Source of the DNA: Acidimicrobiia bacterium
GTDB lineage: Bacteria; Actinomycetota; Acidimicrobiia; Spongiisociales; ZC4RG35
Direction of reading: 5' to 3'
Assembly (NCBI GenBank): GCA_028285585.1
Contig: JANQOU010000003.1
Coordinates: forward strand, 62,001-126,000
Length of the DNA: 64,000 nt
A model generated the notes under the pieces. That model had not been told where the DNA came from. It did not search any database and was given only the letters and a program-made list of their open reading frames with translations. A program made the translations under genes and the position numbers. Positions 34,174 through 42,916 of this stretch are shown here, in pieces (within the stretch, counting starts at the first letter, position 1; each line of letters begins with the position of its first letter).

Positions 34174-34647
34174 ATGTCTAGTGCTTGCTCTGTATTTCGA
34201 CGGCGGTTGGGTCGAGCAGTGTCGTATGCGCTGGTTGCCGTAGTTGGTGTTTCTGTTGGGGGGTGTTCGTCTGACGATACGTTTCTTCCGGCGTTGTTGG
34301 CTGATCCGATGGCTTCTTATCAGGCTGAGGGTATTTCGTTGGTGCGGTCCGACAATCAGGCTCGCGGAACCAGTTTGGTTACTGGTAAGCCGGTTTACGC
34401 CAAGGTAGTTCGTCGATATGAGCTTGAGGATGAGGACGAAGGGGAGGAGGTGTTGGGCCGGGCGATAGTTGCGGCAGAGGCCGCGGGCTGGGTCTTTGAT
34501 GACGGTCCGCCGCGGGAGTCCGTTTTCGATGCTCGTGTAACCGGTGCGTCGAAGTCTTTTGATTGGGGTTCGGCTCGTCTGATCTTGACCGTTGGTCCGG
34601 GTACTACCGAGGGCGACATTTTGTTGAGTGTCACCTTGAGTGAATGA
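34174..34647 (+). CDS. Predicted lipoprotein, FLPxLLADPMASY family, copy 2
   Basis: 157 residues. A signal peptide ends in GVSVGGCSSDD (lipobox near residue 30), then TFLPALLADPMASYQ and GKPVYAKVVRRYE. These match the paralog at 14461. Codons favour T in third positions (GTT, TCT, GGT), unlike the GC-rich neighbours, which suggests recent transfer. It lies between 67-bp direct repeats next to tRNA-Sec. Confidence 0.75.
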   Translation: MSSACSVFRRRLGRAVSYALVAVVGVSVGGCSSDDTFLPALLADPMASYQAEGISLVRSDNQARGTSLVTGKPVYAKVVRRYELEDEDEGEEVLGRAIVAAEAAGWVFDDGPPRESVFDARVTGASKSFDWGSARLILTVGPGTTEGDILLSVTLSE

Positions 34648-34731
34648 GGGGGGAGGATTGAATGGAGGTTGGTGCAGGGTCGTACGAGATTGGGGATGTC
34701 TCCGGTCGGCCCAGAACTGGGCGAGCCGCTG

Positions 34732-34798
34732 CGTCCAGACGCCTCCACTAGTGGGTTGCCGAGCTTAGGGGTCGTGTTCAACAAGCCTCGTTTGGGTC
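34732..34798. repeat. 67-bp direct repeat, right copy
   Basis: Truncated copy of the tRNA-Sec 5' end with its upstream flank. Only 16 bases of tRNA are present, so no second tRNA can be made. It joins directly to repeat family A. Confidence 0.9.
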
Positions 34799-34906
34799 GA
34801 ACCTGAGGCCATAGCGACCAGATGCGGGCCGGCGCCTCGAAGCGAGGCGATGGAGTTTCTCGCAGAAACTCCATCTTGCTTTCAGCAAGCATTACCTGAG
34901 GTTCGC
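34798..34906. repeat. Repeat family A, copy 2
   Basis: Starts TCGAACCTGAGGCC, then ATAGCGACCAGATGCGGGCC, and ends ATTACCTGAGGTTCGC, so the ends are inverted. The middle holds an insert with hairpin ATGGAGTTTCTC-G-CAGAAACTCCAT at about 34850-34874. It fills most of the 309-nt gap before the HTH gene. Confidence 0.8.
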
Positions 34907-34956
34907 AAAGGGGGGTGTTGGGGAACTATTCGAGGAGGGATAGCATTTGTTCGCCC

Positions 34957-35586
34957 ATGCCCGAGAGGACCTTTGGACGGATGGTGCGTTCCCATCGCAC
35001 CAAGCTTGGGATCAGCCAGACCAAGTTGGGAGAGCTGATCGGTCGCTCGCCAACGACCATTCGCTCCTGGGAGAGAGATCAGTCCCAACCCAACGATCCC
35101 GAGGTGATCACCGCTCTCTCGGCAGTGCTCGGCATTCCCGAGCACACGGTCTACGACAAGACCGGCCAGCAGATGCCGGTGGTGGAGGAGAGCCCGACGG
35201 TGGAGCAGGCCCTCGCCACACTCAACCCTGACCCGGTCGAGCTCGACGAGGCCGCATCGACCGTGGCCGACGTGCAAGATCTGGCTGAGCTTGCCGAGTT
35301 GGATGACTCTGCGGCCCCTGAACCGACGATTTCAGATGAGCCTCTCTCTCAAGAGCCGGCATTCCTGGCTCCTCCCGACCCCTATTACGTCACCACCGCC
35401 GTGCCTCCGGCACACGAGCCGTCGTACATGGAGGATCGCGTCCAGCGACAGCTCTATCGCGTTCGCACACTCGCCACGGTCGTCATCCTGGTGTCGCTCG
35501 GGATTGCCTTCTTGTGGGCTTTCTCACAGAGTTGGGAAGCCCTCGGAGAGTGGTGGAGCGAGTTCTTCGGGAACCTCCGGCTCTAG
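34957..35586 (+). CDS. HTH (XRE-like) protein with C-terminal membrane anchor
   Basis: 209 residues from ATG 34957. The N-terminal 60 residues are an XRE-type helix-turn-helix (RTKLGISQTKLGELIGRSPT and WERDQSQPNDPEVITALSAV). An acidic Pro/Ala linker follows, then a membrane segment near 178-197 and a short Trp-rich tail. The design suggests a membrane-bound transcription factor or a RodZ-like protein. The start is uncertain; an upstream GAGGAGGG lies about 20 nt away. Confidence 0.75.
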   Translation: MPERTFGRMVRSHRTKLGISQTKLGELIGRSPTTIRSWERDQSQPNDPEVITALSAVLGIPEHTVYDKTGQQMPVVEESPTVEQALATLNPDPVELDEAASTVADVQDLAELAELDDSAAPEPTISDEPLSQEPAFLAPPDPYYVTTAVPPAHEPSYMEDRVQRQLYRVRTLATVVILVSLGIAFLWAFSQSWEALGEWWSEFFGNLRL

Positions 35587-35992
35587 CTGCCGGAGGCAAA
35601 AACCACGACAAGCACCGCACAGATCAGAGCGAGTCTCTTCTTTGATGTGCCCCCCTTTGGTGGCCGTCGGATGTAGACATCCAAAATCTCCTTTCGCAGC
35701 CATCTGGATGTGGCAAACTCCACTCACCAGAGAAAGGAGGTGGTCCGAAGTTGTATGAATGTTTAAGGACTCTGGAGGTGGTCGGGCGCTGAGTAGCGCT
35801 GACTACCGGAGGCGCTGCTCGTCGGTTCCGAACCATTGGCCGACACAGGTGGCGACTTCAAACCCGGACCACCCGGCTACGGATACTGCGGATCTTGTCC
35901 ACCCGCGGCCTGATGGAAGAAACGCCGTAGCTGACGTTTGTGAAAGACCCCTGCCGCACGGCGGGGGTCTTTCCTTTGCGAATCAAGGTCGA
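35587..35992 (+). other. 406-nt convergent gap with a possible small transcript
   Basis: Between the HTH gene and the end of the cysteine synthase-like gene. At 35731-35746 AGAAAGGAGGTGGTCC can pair along its whole length with the 16S 3' end (one G-U). Candidate starts after it give tiny peptides: TTG 35751 (13 aa, to 35792) and ATG 35755 (M-N-V only). A terminator follows at 35943. I cannot assign it to a known RNA family. Confidence 0.45.
35943..35972. terminator. Terminator between the small transcript and cysK-like gene
   Basis: AAAGACCCC/GGGGTCTTT with an inner GCCG/CGGC stem; usable on both strands. Confidence 0.8.
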
Positions 35993-36946
35993 TCAGGTGT
36001 CGAAGCCGTGTTCGGTCAGCCAGGCATCGTTGAAGGTCTTGGACAGATAACCGCGGCCTGAATCGGGGAGAATCACGACGACTAGCCGATCGTGGTCTTC
36101 GTCCGCGACGAGCCGTGCGGCGTGAAGGGCGAGACCGCCGCTGCCACCGGTGAGAACACCTTCGACGCGGGCAGTCTCCTTCGCCATCGCAAATGATTCG
36201 GCGTCGGTCACCTCCACGAATCGGTCGATGAGGTCGAGGTCAACGGTCTCCGGGTAGAAGTCTTCACCTACCCCCTCCACGTAGTACTGATGGAGGTCGC
36301 CGTCGGCGCCTTTCGTGTAGATCGATCCTTCGGGGTCGGCTCCCACGACCTCGATGTCTGTGTTCTGCATCTTCAGGTATCGACTGATGCCTGTGATGGT
36401 GCCGCCCGTGCCGACACCAGCGACCACAGCACCCACCTGTCCAGCGGTCTGCTCCCAGATTTCCGGCCCCGTCGTCTCGAAGTGGGCCTGGGGGTTGGCC
36501 ATGTTGAAGTACTGATTGGGTTGGAACGAGCCCTCGATCTCCGAGGCAAGTCTGCTGGCCACCCCGTAGTAAGAGTCGGGATGGTCGGGGCCGTAGGAGG
36601 TAGGTGTCTCTATGACCTCCACCCCGTATGCCCTCAACAGATCCTGCTTCTCCTGAGAGACTTTGTCGGGCACCGTGCAGATCACCCTGTAGCCGCGGAC
36701 TGCGCCGACCAAGGCGAGGCCGACGCCGGTGTTCCCCGAAGTTGGCTCGATGATGGTGCCGCCGGGCTTCAACAGCCCTTCGCGCTCTGCCTGGTCGATC
36801 ATCGAGACGGCGATCCGCTCCTTGACCGACCCACCGGGATTCATGTATTCGAGTTTGGCCACGAGGTTCCCCGGAGGATGAAGCCGAGCGAGACGAACCA
36901 GGGGAGTGTCACCGATCGCGGCGATGACGTCTTCGAAGATCTTCAC
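35993..36946 (-). CDS. Cystathionine beta-synthase / cysteine synthase family enzyme
   Basis: 317 residues, PLP fold II. Lys42 in NPGGSVKERIA binds PLP, TSGNTG and GTGGTITG bind its phosphate and the substrate. The stretch YYVEGVGEDFYPETVDLDLI is more like bacterial CBS than CysK. The C-terminal CBS domain of many actinobacterial homologues is absent. It makes cystathionine or cysteine from serine-type substrates; which one cannot be decided here. Confidence 0.88.
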   Translation of the reverse strand: MKIFEDVIAAIGDTPLVRLARLHPPGNLVAKLEYMNPGGSVKERIAVSMIDQAEREGLLKPGGTIIEPTSGNTGVGLALVGAVRGYRVICTVPDKVSQEKQDLLRAYGVEVIETPTSYGPDHPDSYYGVASRLASEIEGSFQPNQYFNMANPQAHFETTGPEIWEQTAGQVGAVVAGVGTGGTITGISRYLKMQNTDIEVVGADPEGSIYTKGADGDLHQYYVEGVGEDFYPETVDLDLIDRFVEVTDAESFAMAKETARVEGVLTGGSGGLALHAARLVADEDHDRLVVVILPDSGRGYLSKTFNDAWLTEHGFDT

Positions 36947-36958
36947 GGAGCGGCGAGG

Positions 36959-37078
36959 TTAGGGCGATCTGTCCTTGCGTGATTCGGTGAGCATCACCGC
37001 CATCACTATCACTGCCGCGACCAGGGTGAGGGTGCCGGCGAACCAGTAGGAGGCTGCGAGAGTCACTGCTGAGGCCAC
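36959..37078 (-). CDS. Possible small single-span membrane protein (39 aa)
   Basis: GTG start; the product begins MASAVTLAASYWFAGTLTLV, continues with AAVIVMAVML and ends in ESRKDRSP. It forms one hydrophobic helix with a charged tail. It ends 12 nt before the cysteine synthase-like gene on the same strand. There is no SD, so confidence is low. Confidence 0.35.
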   Translation of the reverse strand: MASAVTLAASYWFAGTLTLVAAVIVMAVMLTESRKDRSP

Positions 37079-37135
37079 GGGCGAATCATGCCACGTTCGA
37101 TTCTGGGTAGTCCGTCTGGTTTCTATTCTCTGCTC

Positions 37136-38026
37136 ATGCCCCGGCTGGTGCGTTTCGCCTGGTTCGTCCTCGTCTTCAACGTCGGCGTGATCCTTCTCGG
37201 CGCGTTGGTGAGGGCCACCGGGAGTGGTGCCGGGTGTGGTCGCAGCTGGCCCACCTGCCAAGGGGAGATCGTCCCGGCGCTCGAGGGCGCAACGGCGGTT
37301 GAGTTCTCGCATCGCCTCTTCAGCGGTGTTGCCCTGCTTCTCGTGTTGGCTTTGACTGTTTGGACTTTCAGGGCGGTGGAGAAAGGCCATCCGGCGCGTC
37401 TGGGCGCCGTTTTGTCTTTGGTGGCGATAGTCGGTGAGGCATTGATCGGAGCGATGATCGTGCTGGCGGAGTGGGTCGCAGACGACGCTTCGCTTGCAAG
37501 GTCGATCGCTGTGCCTCTTCACTTGGTGAACACTCTGTTTCTGCTGGCCGCCCTGACCTTGACCATCTTCTGGCTGGCGGGCGGCGGTCGCCTCGATTGG
37601 AAACGTGACCGGGGTGTTCGTAGGGCGGTTCTGCTCGGGGGTGCTGCCATCGTCATCATCTCGGCTTCTGGTGCGATTACCGCTCTCGCCGACACTCTCT
37701 TCCCCAGCGACGGGATAGCGGCCGACTTCTCGGAAGGTGCCCACTTCCTCACCCGTCTTCGCGTCCTGCATCCGATCTTGGCGGTCCTGGCTGCCGGATT
37801 GGCTTGGTGGTTTGGTGGTCAAGCCGGCCAGCATCGGAGCAGGGCCGTTCGGGCGCTGCCCGTGCTTGTCGGGGTGTTGTTGCTGTCCGGGGCGGTCAAC
37901 GTGTTGCTGGGAGTTCCGGTCTGGATGCAGCTCCTTCACCTTGCTCTCGCCGACGCTCTGTGGGTTGTCTACGTTCTCGCCTCGGCCGAGGCGCTGTCGG
38001 GTCAGCCGGCTCCGGCCGTCACCTGA
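37136..38026 (+). CDS. ctaA: Heme A synthase (COX15/CtaA)
   Basis: 296 residues from ATG 37136 with about eight membrane spans. The cysteine pair C34-GRSWPT-C41 is the conserved external loop of actinobacterial and Bacillus CtaA; heme-ligand His occur in FSHRLFSG and VPLHLVN. It converts heme O to heme A for cytochrome c oxidase. The stop overlaps the convergent soxR by 8 nt. Confidence 0.92.
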   Translation: MPRLVRFAWFVLVFNVGVILLGALVRATGSGAGCGRSWPTCQGEIVPALEGATAVEFSHRLFSGVALLLVLALTVWTFRAVEKGHPARLGAVLSLVAIVGEALIGAMIVLAEWVADDASLARSIAVPLHLVNTLFLLAALTLTIFWLAGGGRLDWKRDRGVRRAVLLGGAAIVIISASGAITALADTLFPSDGIAADFSEGAHFLTRLRVLHPILAVLAAGLAWWFGGQAGQHRSRAVRALPVLVGVLLLSGAVNVLLGVPVWMQLLHLALADALWVVYVLASAEALSGQPAPAVT

Positions 38027-38474
38027 CGACTTCGGAGCTGCTGTTTCCCATCAGGTAGCGCGGTCCCGATCCAAGCTCCGACGCCGCGTCGCCAGGATTG
38101 AAGATGGCACAAGACTTGAGCGACAAGCATCCGCATCCGATGCAGTCGGTCAGCTCGTCGCGCAATGCTTCCAGCTCGGCGATCTGCCGGTCCAGGCGTT
38201 TTCTCCATGATTTGCTCAGGCGGTGCCAATCAGCCTTGGTAGGCGTAGCGTCGTGGGGGAGTTTGGCCAGGGCTTCGCTCAACTCGGCGAGGGTCAGCCC
38301 GACCTCCTGGCCCGCTCTGATCAGTGAAACCCGGCGAAGGGTTGCCCGCGGGTAGCGACGTTGGTTCCCGTCGGTGCGCTCAGAGGCAATCAACCCTTTC
38401 GTCTCGTAGAACCGCAGCGCCGAGGTCGCCACGCCGGAGCGGGTCGAGAGCTCACCTATCGATAGCCAGTCCAT
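38019..38474 (-). CDS. soxR: Redox-sensitive regulator SoxR (MerR family)
   Basis: 151 residues from ATG 38474. MerR helix-turn-helix (SIGELSTRSGVATSALRFYE) and Cys111, 114, 116 and 122 in CIGCGCLSLKSC, which hold the [2Fe-2S] cluster. Redox cycling compounds oxidise the cluster and switch on the target promoter. The operator lies 22 nt upstream, shared with the divergent Rieske gene, which is the likely target. Confidence 0.95.
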   Translation of the reverse strand: MDWLSIGELSTRSGVATSALRFYETKGLIASERTDGNQRRYPRATLRRVSLIRAGQEVGLTLAELSEALAKLPHDATPTKADWHRLSKSWRKRLDRQIAELEALRDELTDCIGCGCLSLKSCAIFNPGDAASELGSGPRYLMGNSSSEVVR

Positions 38475-38492
38475 GGAGGCCAGAGTAACCCC

Positions 38493-38523
38493 TTGACTTG
38501 AAGTTAACTTCAAGTTGTAGGTT
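38493..38523 (+). promoter_or_regulatory. SoxR-type operator and promoter
   Basis: TTGACT (-35) and TAGGTT (-10) are 19 bp apart, the stretched spacing of MerR-controlled promoters. The spacer is almost filled by the perfect 20-bp palindrome ACTTGAAGTTAACTTCAAGT (38496-38515). Expected start is around 38530, so the Rieske mRNA would be leaderless. Confidence 0.85.
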
Positions 38524-38530
38524 GAGGAAC

Positions 38531-40258
38531 ATGAAGTCTCACAACGGTGATTGGGTGCCGGCGGCGGGCATCGACGATCTGCCTATCGGCGGCCGCAAGC
38601 TGTTTCGTCACTATGACAAGCGAATCGCCTTGTTCCGCACCGAGAGAGACATCTATGCCATCGACAATCGGTGCCCCCATCAGGGATACGCCCTGCTTCA
38701 GGGCGATGTGAAGGGTGAGCAGCTGACCTGCGCCTGGCACAACTGGAAGTTCGAGCTGGACGAAGGTGGAGCTTGTAGTTTCGGTGGTGAGGCTGTCCGG
38801 TCGTACCCAGTAGAGGTGCGTGGCGGCCAAGTGTTCGTAGACGTCACCGACCCGGCTGCCGAAGTGATGGCTCCGCAGCTGTTCGGAAGCCTCGTCGAAG
38901 CGATGGGCGATGTGGATGTCGGGCGGATGGCCCGGGACACCATGCGTCTTCGTCAGCTGGGAACCCCGTTGGCAGAGGTGGTCAAGGAGGGGGTCACCTA
39001 TGGGGCTCCGCGCATGGAATACGGCTGGAACCACTCGCTGGCGACACTGACCGACTGCCTCAACCTCGCCTCTCTGTTCGAGGGGGAGCTTCAAGCTCTG
39101 CCGGTCGTGCAAGGCATGTCCGTGATCTCTCAGACGGAGGTTCGCAGGCCCCATCGCCCGCGTCCCGATCCGATCGACCCGGTCGAGGTGTACGACAGCC
39201 TCGAAGACGCACTGGCTGCATATCCGGTCCTCGTCGACGACGAACAGCACGTTGCGGCGGAAGCGTTGATGCGAGGCCTGATCGCAACTGGGGTTGCCCC
39301 AGATCGGATCAGGCACGCGTTGCTGAGTGCGATCACGGATCACTTCCTCGGCTACGGCCATCCCATGATCTACGCCCAGAAGTCGTTTGAGATGCTCAGC
39401 TCGATCGGATGGGAGCACGCAGACACGGTCCTCAGCCCGCTGGTCCCCAACATGATCTACTCCACCCGTTACGACCGGCTGCCGTACATGAAGAAGTTCT
39501 TGAGAGCGTGGGAGAACGAGTCACCCGACCTCGACGAGCAGGTCGCCAAGCAGAACGGTGTTGCCTTTGACGACCAGGCTTTCCGCACCCGGATCTTGGA
39601 CGGAAGCGATCAGGAGGCTTTCGCGGCTCTCAATGCGGTACTGAACGATGGCGTGTCGGTTGAGAAGATCCTGAACGCGACCTCTTTGGCCGCATCGGAG
39701 CGATTACGGAGATTCGACATCGATCTCGACGCCGACGACACCAACGAGTGGGGGTGGCTCGATGTGACGCACAATCTGACTTATCTCGACGCCCTGAGGT
39801 GGGCGTGGTCGGTGAGCCCCTCGCCAGAGCTGCTCCGCGGGGTCTATCACGCGGTTTGGTTCGTCAACTTCACTCGTCAGTTTGACCAGCGTGGTGGCGC
39901 TGATGATGTGGTGGCCTTCCCGGTGACTGACGCTGACTCGGTTCTCGAGTCGATCCGGGCGAAGGACCCAGAGGGCACTCAGGCTCAGATCGCAGGATTC
40001 GAAGGCCCGATTGAAGAGCTCCATGGCGCTCTGGCCCAGGGAGCGTCTGAGGACAACTCGGTGGCGCCGATCATGATTGCCCATGCGGTCAAGACGGCGC
40101 GGGCCTCGATCGTCGAGTCCGAGGTGGTGGGCTCGCGGGAGCCGATGATGGCCGCCGGGCGGTTTCTCGCCTCACCCAAGCGAGAGCGGTTCGTGTTCAA
40201 CGCGACGCTCGAGGCAATCGACTTCACCAAGGGCCGCGCCCGCGGCGAGGGCCAGTGA
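38531..40258 (+). CDS. Rieske [2Fe-2S] protein with large uncharacterised domain
   Basis: 575 residues. Rieske ligands C48-P-H50 and C67-x2-H70 sit in residues 9-105. The remaining about 470 residues are mostly helical and contain several His (HFLGYGHPMIYAQ; WGWLDVTHNLTYLDALRWAW; HAVWFVNFTRQFD), possibly a second metal or heme site. It lacks the normal Rieske oxygenase mononuclear iron pattern that I would expect. SoxR control suggests a role against redox-active compounds or electron transfer. Confidence 0.75.
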   Translation: MKSHNGDWVPAAGIDDLPIGGRKLFRHYDKRIALFRTERDIYAIDNRCPHQGYALLQGDVKGEQLTCAWHNWKFELDEGGACSFGGEAVRSYPVEVRGGQVFVDVTDPAAEVMAPQLFGSLVEAMGDVDVGRMARDTMRLRQLGTPLAEVVKEGVTYGAPRMEYGWNHSLATLTDCLNLASLFEGELQALPVVQGMSVISQTEVRRPHRPRPDPIDPVEVYDSLEDALAAYPVLVDDEQHVAAEALMRGLIATGVAPDRIRHALLSAITDHFLGYGHPMIYAQKSFEMLSSIGWEHADTVLSPLVPNMIYSTRYDRLPYMKKFLRAWENESPDLDEQVAKQNGVAFDDQAFRTRILDGSDQEAFAALNAVLNDGVSVEKILNATSLAASERLRRFDIDLDADDTNEWGWLDVTHNLTYLDALRWAWSVSPSPELLRGVYHAVWFVNFTRQFDQRGGADDVVAFPVTDADSVLESIRAKDPEGTQAQIAGFEGPIEELHGALAQGASEDNSVAPIMIAHAVKTARASIVESEVVGSREPMMAAGRFLASPKRERFVFNATLEAIDFTKGRARGEGQ

Positions 40259-40264
40259 GTCGGC

Positions 40265-40350
40265 GTTGCGCGTGCACAGCGTGACTCTGAGCGACACGCC
40301 TTGCTATAGCAACGTGTGTCGGTCAGCGCGACGCGGTGCACGTCAGACGA
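40265..40350. repeat. Repeat family B, copy 2 (two-armed)
   Basis: TTGCTATAGCAA at 40301-40312 with arms on both sides: GTTGCGCGTGCACAGCGTGA to the left (inverted) and a diverged GTCAGCGCGACGCGGTGCAC to the right. It starts 6 nt after the Rieske stop and reaches the 3' end of the convergent YyaL-like gene. Confidence 0.85.
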
Positions 40351-42301
40351 GCTGGTTCGACATGATGTCCGGGTCTTCGGTCGGCAGCTCGCAGACAAAC
40401 CCCTCGCAAACGTAGGCGAGGGTTGCACCAGGTCGATAGCGACCCTCGAGCAGTGGAATCGAGTCGTCTCCATCGGCGCTAACCGCCAGCACCACGTTGG
40501 GCCGGTATCGAGACCAGAACACCCTCTCGAAGCGAGCCGCGTCTTCCCCGACGATGGCCAACTCTTTGCCGTGGCCCATCGAATGCGCCACGCCGAGGTG
40601 ATGGCCCACCATCGTCGGGTATCTCCCCATCAGGACCCCGACCGAGGCCAGGGCAGCCTCAGAGCGCTCTAACAGTGAGGTCTCCCCGGTCAGTGATCCG
40701 GCGATGAAAAGGGCCTCGGCGGCCAAGGCGTTCCCAGACGGGAGCGGGTTGTCGGTGTTGTCGACAGGACGTTTGATCAGGCCGGTCTGCTCTTCGGACG
40801 TGCTGAAGAACCCTTCTGAGTCAGACTCGAATCGGTCCAGGTGAGAGATGAGACGCATCGCCTCGTCAAACCAATTGGATTCCCCCGTCGCTTGGTAGAG
40901 AGCCAGCAGCCCGACCGCCATGGAAGCGTGGTCGTCGATGAATCCGGGGACCGACGTCCTCCCCTCGCGCCACGACCTCATCAGACCTTGGTCGCTTCGA
41001 AGGTTCGTCAAGACGAACTGCGCCGCGTCGCGGGCGTTCTGAAGGTATTCATCCGATCCGAGGGCGGCGCCTGCTTCGGCGAAGGCGCGGATGGCCAGAC
41101 CGTTCCAGGAGGCGATCACCTTGTCGTCGAGCCCGGGTCGGACACGTCGCGACCTGGCCTCGAGCAGCGCGGCGTTGAGCCGATCGAGATCAGCCGGCGC
41201 GTCGTCACCTCTCACATGGAGGATGTTGGAGCCTTCGAAGTTCCCCTCTTCAGTCACTCCGTAGTACTCGACGACCGAAGCAGCATCTTCTCCCAGCAAA
41301 GCCCTGATCTCGTTCTCAGACCAGACGTAGAACTTGCCTTCAACACCCTCAGAGTCGGCGTCCTCAGAGCTGAAGAACCCTCCTTCCGGATGACGCAGAT
41401 CCCGAACCATGTAGTCGAGGGTCTTCCGAGCAACCTCCAGGAAGTCGGGGCGTCCCAACTCGACTCCAGCCCATAGGTAGAGACGAGCCAGCTGTGCGTT
41501 GTCGTACAGCATCTTCTCGAAGTGCGGGACCAGCCATTGTGCGTCGACCGAGTAACGGGCGAAGCCACCCCCGATCTGGTCGTGGATGCCCCCGTCGGCC
41601 ATCTCCTCGAGAGTCTTGATGACCATGTGCCCGGCTTGGGGCGCCCAGGCTTCGGTGTGAGCGCGGAGGAGGAACTCCAACACGGGCTGTTGCGGGAACT
41701 TCGGCGCCCCGCCGAAACCACCTCGTGCCGAATCGAACTGGTTGGCGATGACGTCGTAGGACGTGGCGAGAGCGTCGCCGGTGGGCACCGTGCTCGGCGG
41801 CAGATCCCGCGAGATGGCGTCGACTAGCCGCTGGGCCTGATCGTTCACCTCGTCTCTCCGTGTCTGCCAGGCGTTCGAGATCGCTTCCATCACCTGGCCG
41901 AAACTCGCCATCCCCTGTCGTGGTTTGCTCGGGAAGTACGTACCGGCGAAGAAGGGGCGGCGCTCGTGGTCGAGCCAGACGGTCATCGGCCACCCGCCGT
42001 GGCCCGACATGGCTTGCACCGACTCCATGTAGATGGAGTCGACATCGGGCCGCTCCTCGCGATCCACCTTGATGTTGACGAACAGCTGATTCATGACTCC
42101 GGCAGTCTCCGGGTCTTCGAACGACTCGTGAGCCATGACATGGCACCAGTGACATGCGGCATATCCGACACTGAGCAACACCGGCACGTTGCGCTCCGTC
42201 GCCAACTCGAACGGCTCATCACCCCACTCGTGCCAGTCGACGGGGTTGTCTTTGTGTTGGAGGAGGTAAGGCGATGTCGATTTCGCTAGACGATTCGGCA
42301 T
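40343..42301 (-). CDS. YyaL/SSP411-like protein with thioredoxin domain (DUF255)
   Basis: 652 residues. The N-terminal thioredoxin-like domain begins [20 protein letters not shown] and has C50-HW-C53 in [16 protein letters not shown] long (alpha/alpha) barrel-like region follows (about 200-650), as in N-acylglucosamine epimerase folds. The family is broadly conserved and its reaction is not established. No signal peptide. Confidence 0.88.
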   Translation of the reverse strand: MPNRLAKSTSPYLLQHKDNPVDWHEWGDEPFELATERNVPVLLSVGYAACHWCHVMAHESFEDPETAGVMNQLFVNIKVDREERPDVDSIYMESVQAMSGHGGWPMTVWLDHERRPFFAGTYFPSKPRQGMASFGQVMEAISNAWQTRRDEVNDQAQRLVDAISRDLPPSTVPTGDALATSYDVIANQFDSARGGFGGAPKFPQQPVLEFLLRAHTEAWAPQAGHMVIKTLEEMADGGIHDQIGGGFARYSVDAQWLVPHFEKMLYDNAQLARLYLWAGVELGRPDFLEVARKTLDYMVRDLRHPEGGFFSSEDADSEGVEGKFYVWSENEIRALLGEDAASVVEYYGVTEEGNFEGSNILHVRGDDAPADLDRLNAALLEARSRRVRPGLDDKVIASWNGLAIRAFAEAGAALGSDEYLQNARDAAQFVLTNLRSDQGLMRSWREGRTSVPGFIDDHASMAVGLLALYQATGESNWFDEAMRLISHLDRFESDSEGFFSTSEEQTGLIKRPVDNTDNPLPSGNALAAEALFIAGSLTGETSLLERSEAALASVGVLMGRYPTMVGHHLGVAHSMGHGKELAIVGEDAARFERVFWSRYRPNVVLAVSADGDDSIPLLEGRYRPGATLAYVCEGFVCELPTEDPDIMSNQLV

Positions 42302-42389
42302 CTACATCTCCAGACTCGATCGGGACATCGTCGTCATCAACGTACCTGTGTGCCGCGCCTGTCGGGACACGCCGATATCTTCCGAGTTG

Positions 42390-42896
42390 ATGAAGACCCT
42401 GCTGCTGATGCGTCACGCCAAGTCGGACTGGGCCGCCGACTACGAGTCCGACCACGAGCGGCCTCTGAACGACCGGGGGATTCGCTCGGCAAAGCTGATG
42501 GGCAGGCTGGTCTCAGGTCTCGGGATGATCCCGGATCACGTCATCTCCTCCACGGCCGTGCGCGCCCGGACAACAGCAGCTTTGGCTGCCGATGCCGGTC
42601 AGTGGGAAACCGGAATCGCTCTGGAGCGAGGTCTGTACGGGACCGGCCCGAACGGTGTTCTCGAAGTGGCGGCGAACGCACCCGATGTGGAACGGCTGAT
42701 GCTCGTGGGGCATCAACCCACGTGGGGGCTGCTGGTGAATCGGCTCTCCGGAGCCGTGGCCGACATGAAGACCGCATCGGTTGCGACCATCGACTTCATG
42801 ATCGATGGCTGGGACGAGATCTTGGATGCGCAGGGTGTGCTCACCTCTCTTCACCATCCCCGGCCCTATTTCGGGCCGCAGTGGGATCTGGGCTGA
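42390..42896 (+). CDS. SixA-type histidine phosphatase
   Basis: 168 residues from ATG 42390. Catalytic LLLMRHAKSDW at the N-terminus with the phospho-accepting His, then RPLNDRG and the second His in LMLVGHQPTW. SixA proteins dephosphorylate phosphohistidine on signalling proteins. It lies 20 nt before the MBL-fold gene. Confidence 0.88.
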   Translation: MKTLLLMRHAKSDWAADYESDHERPLNDRGIRSAKLMGRLVSGLGMIPDHVISSTAVRARTTAALAADAGQWETGIALERGLYGTGPNGVLEVAANAPDVERLMLVGHQPTWGLLVNRLSGAVADMKTASVATIDFMIDGWDEILDAQGVLTSLHHPRPYFGPQWDLG

Positions 42897-42916
42897 AGGC
42901 CTGGCATGATCCGGAG

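Noticed and set aside
34732-34748. Second tRNA-Sec gene
   Set aside because: Only the first 16 bases are present; no anticodon or T arm.
35759-36061. 100-aa ORF starting ATGTTTAAGG
   Set aside because: It runs through the 35943 terminator and antisense into the cysteine synthase-like gene.
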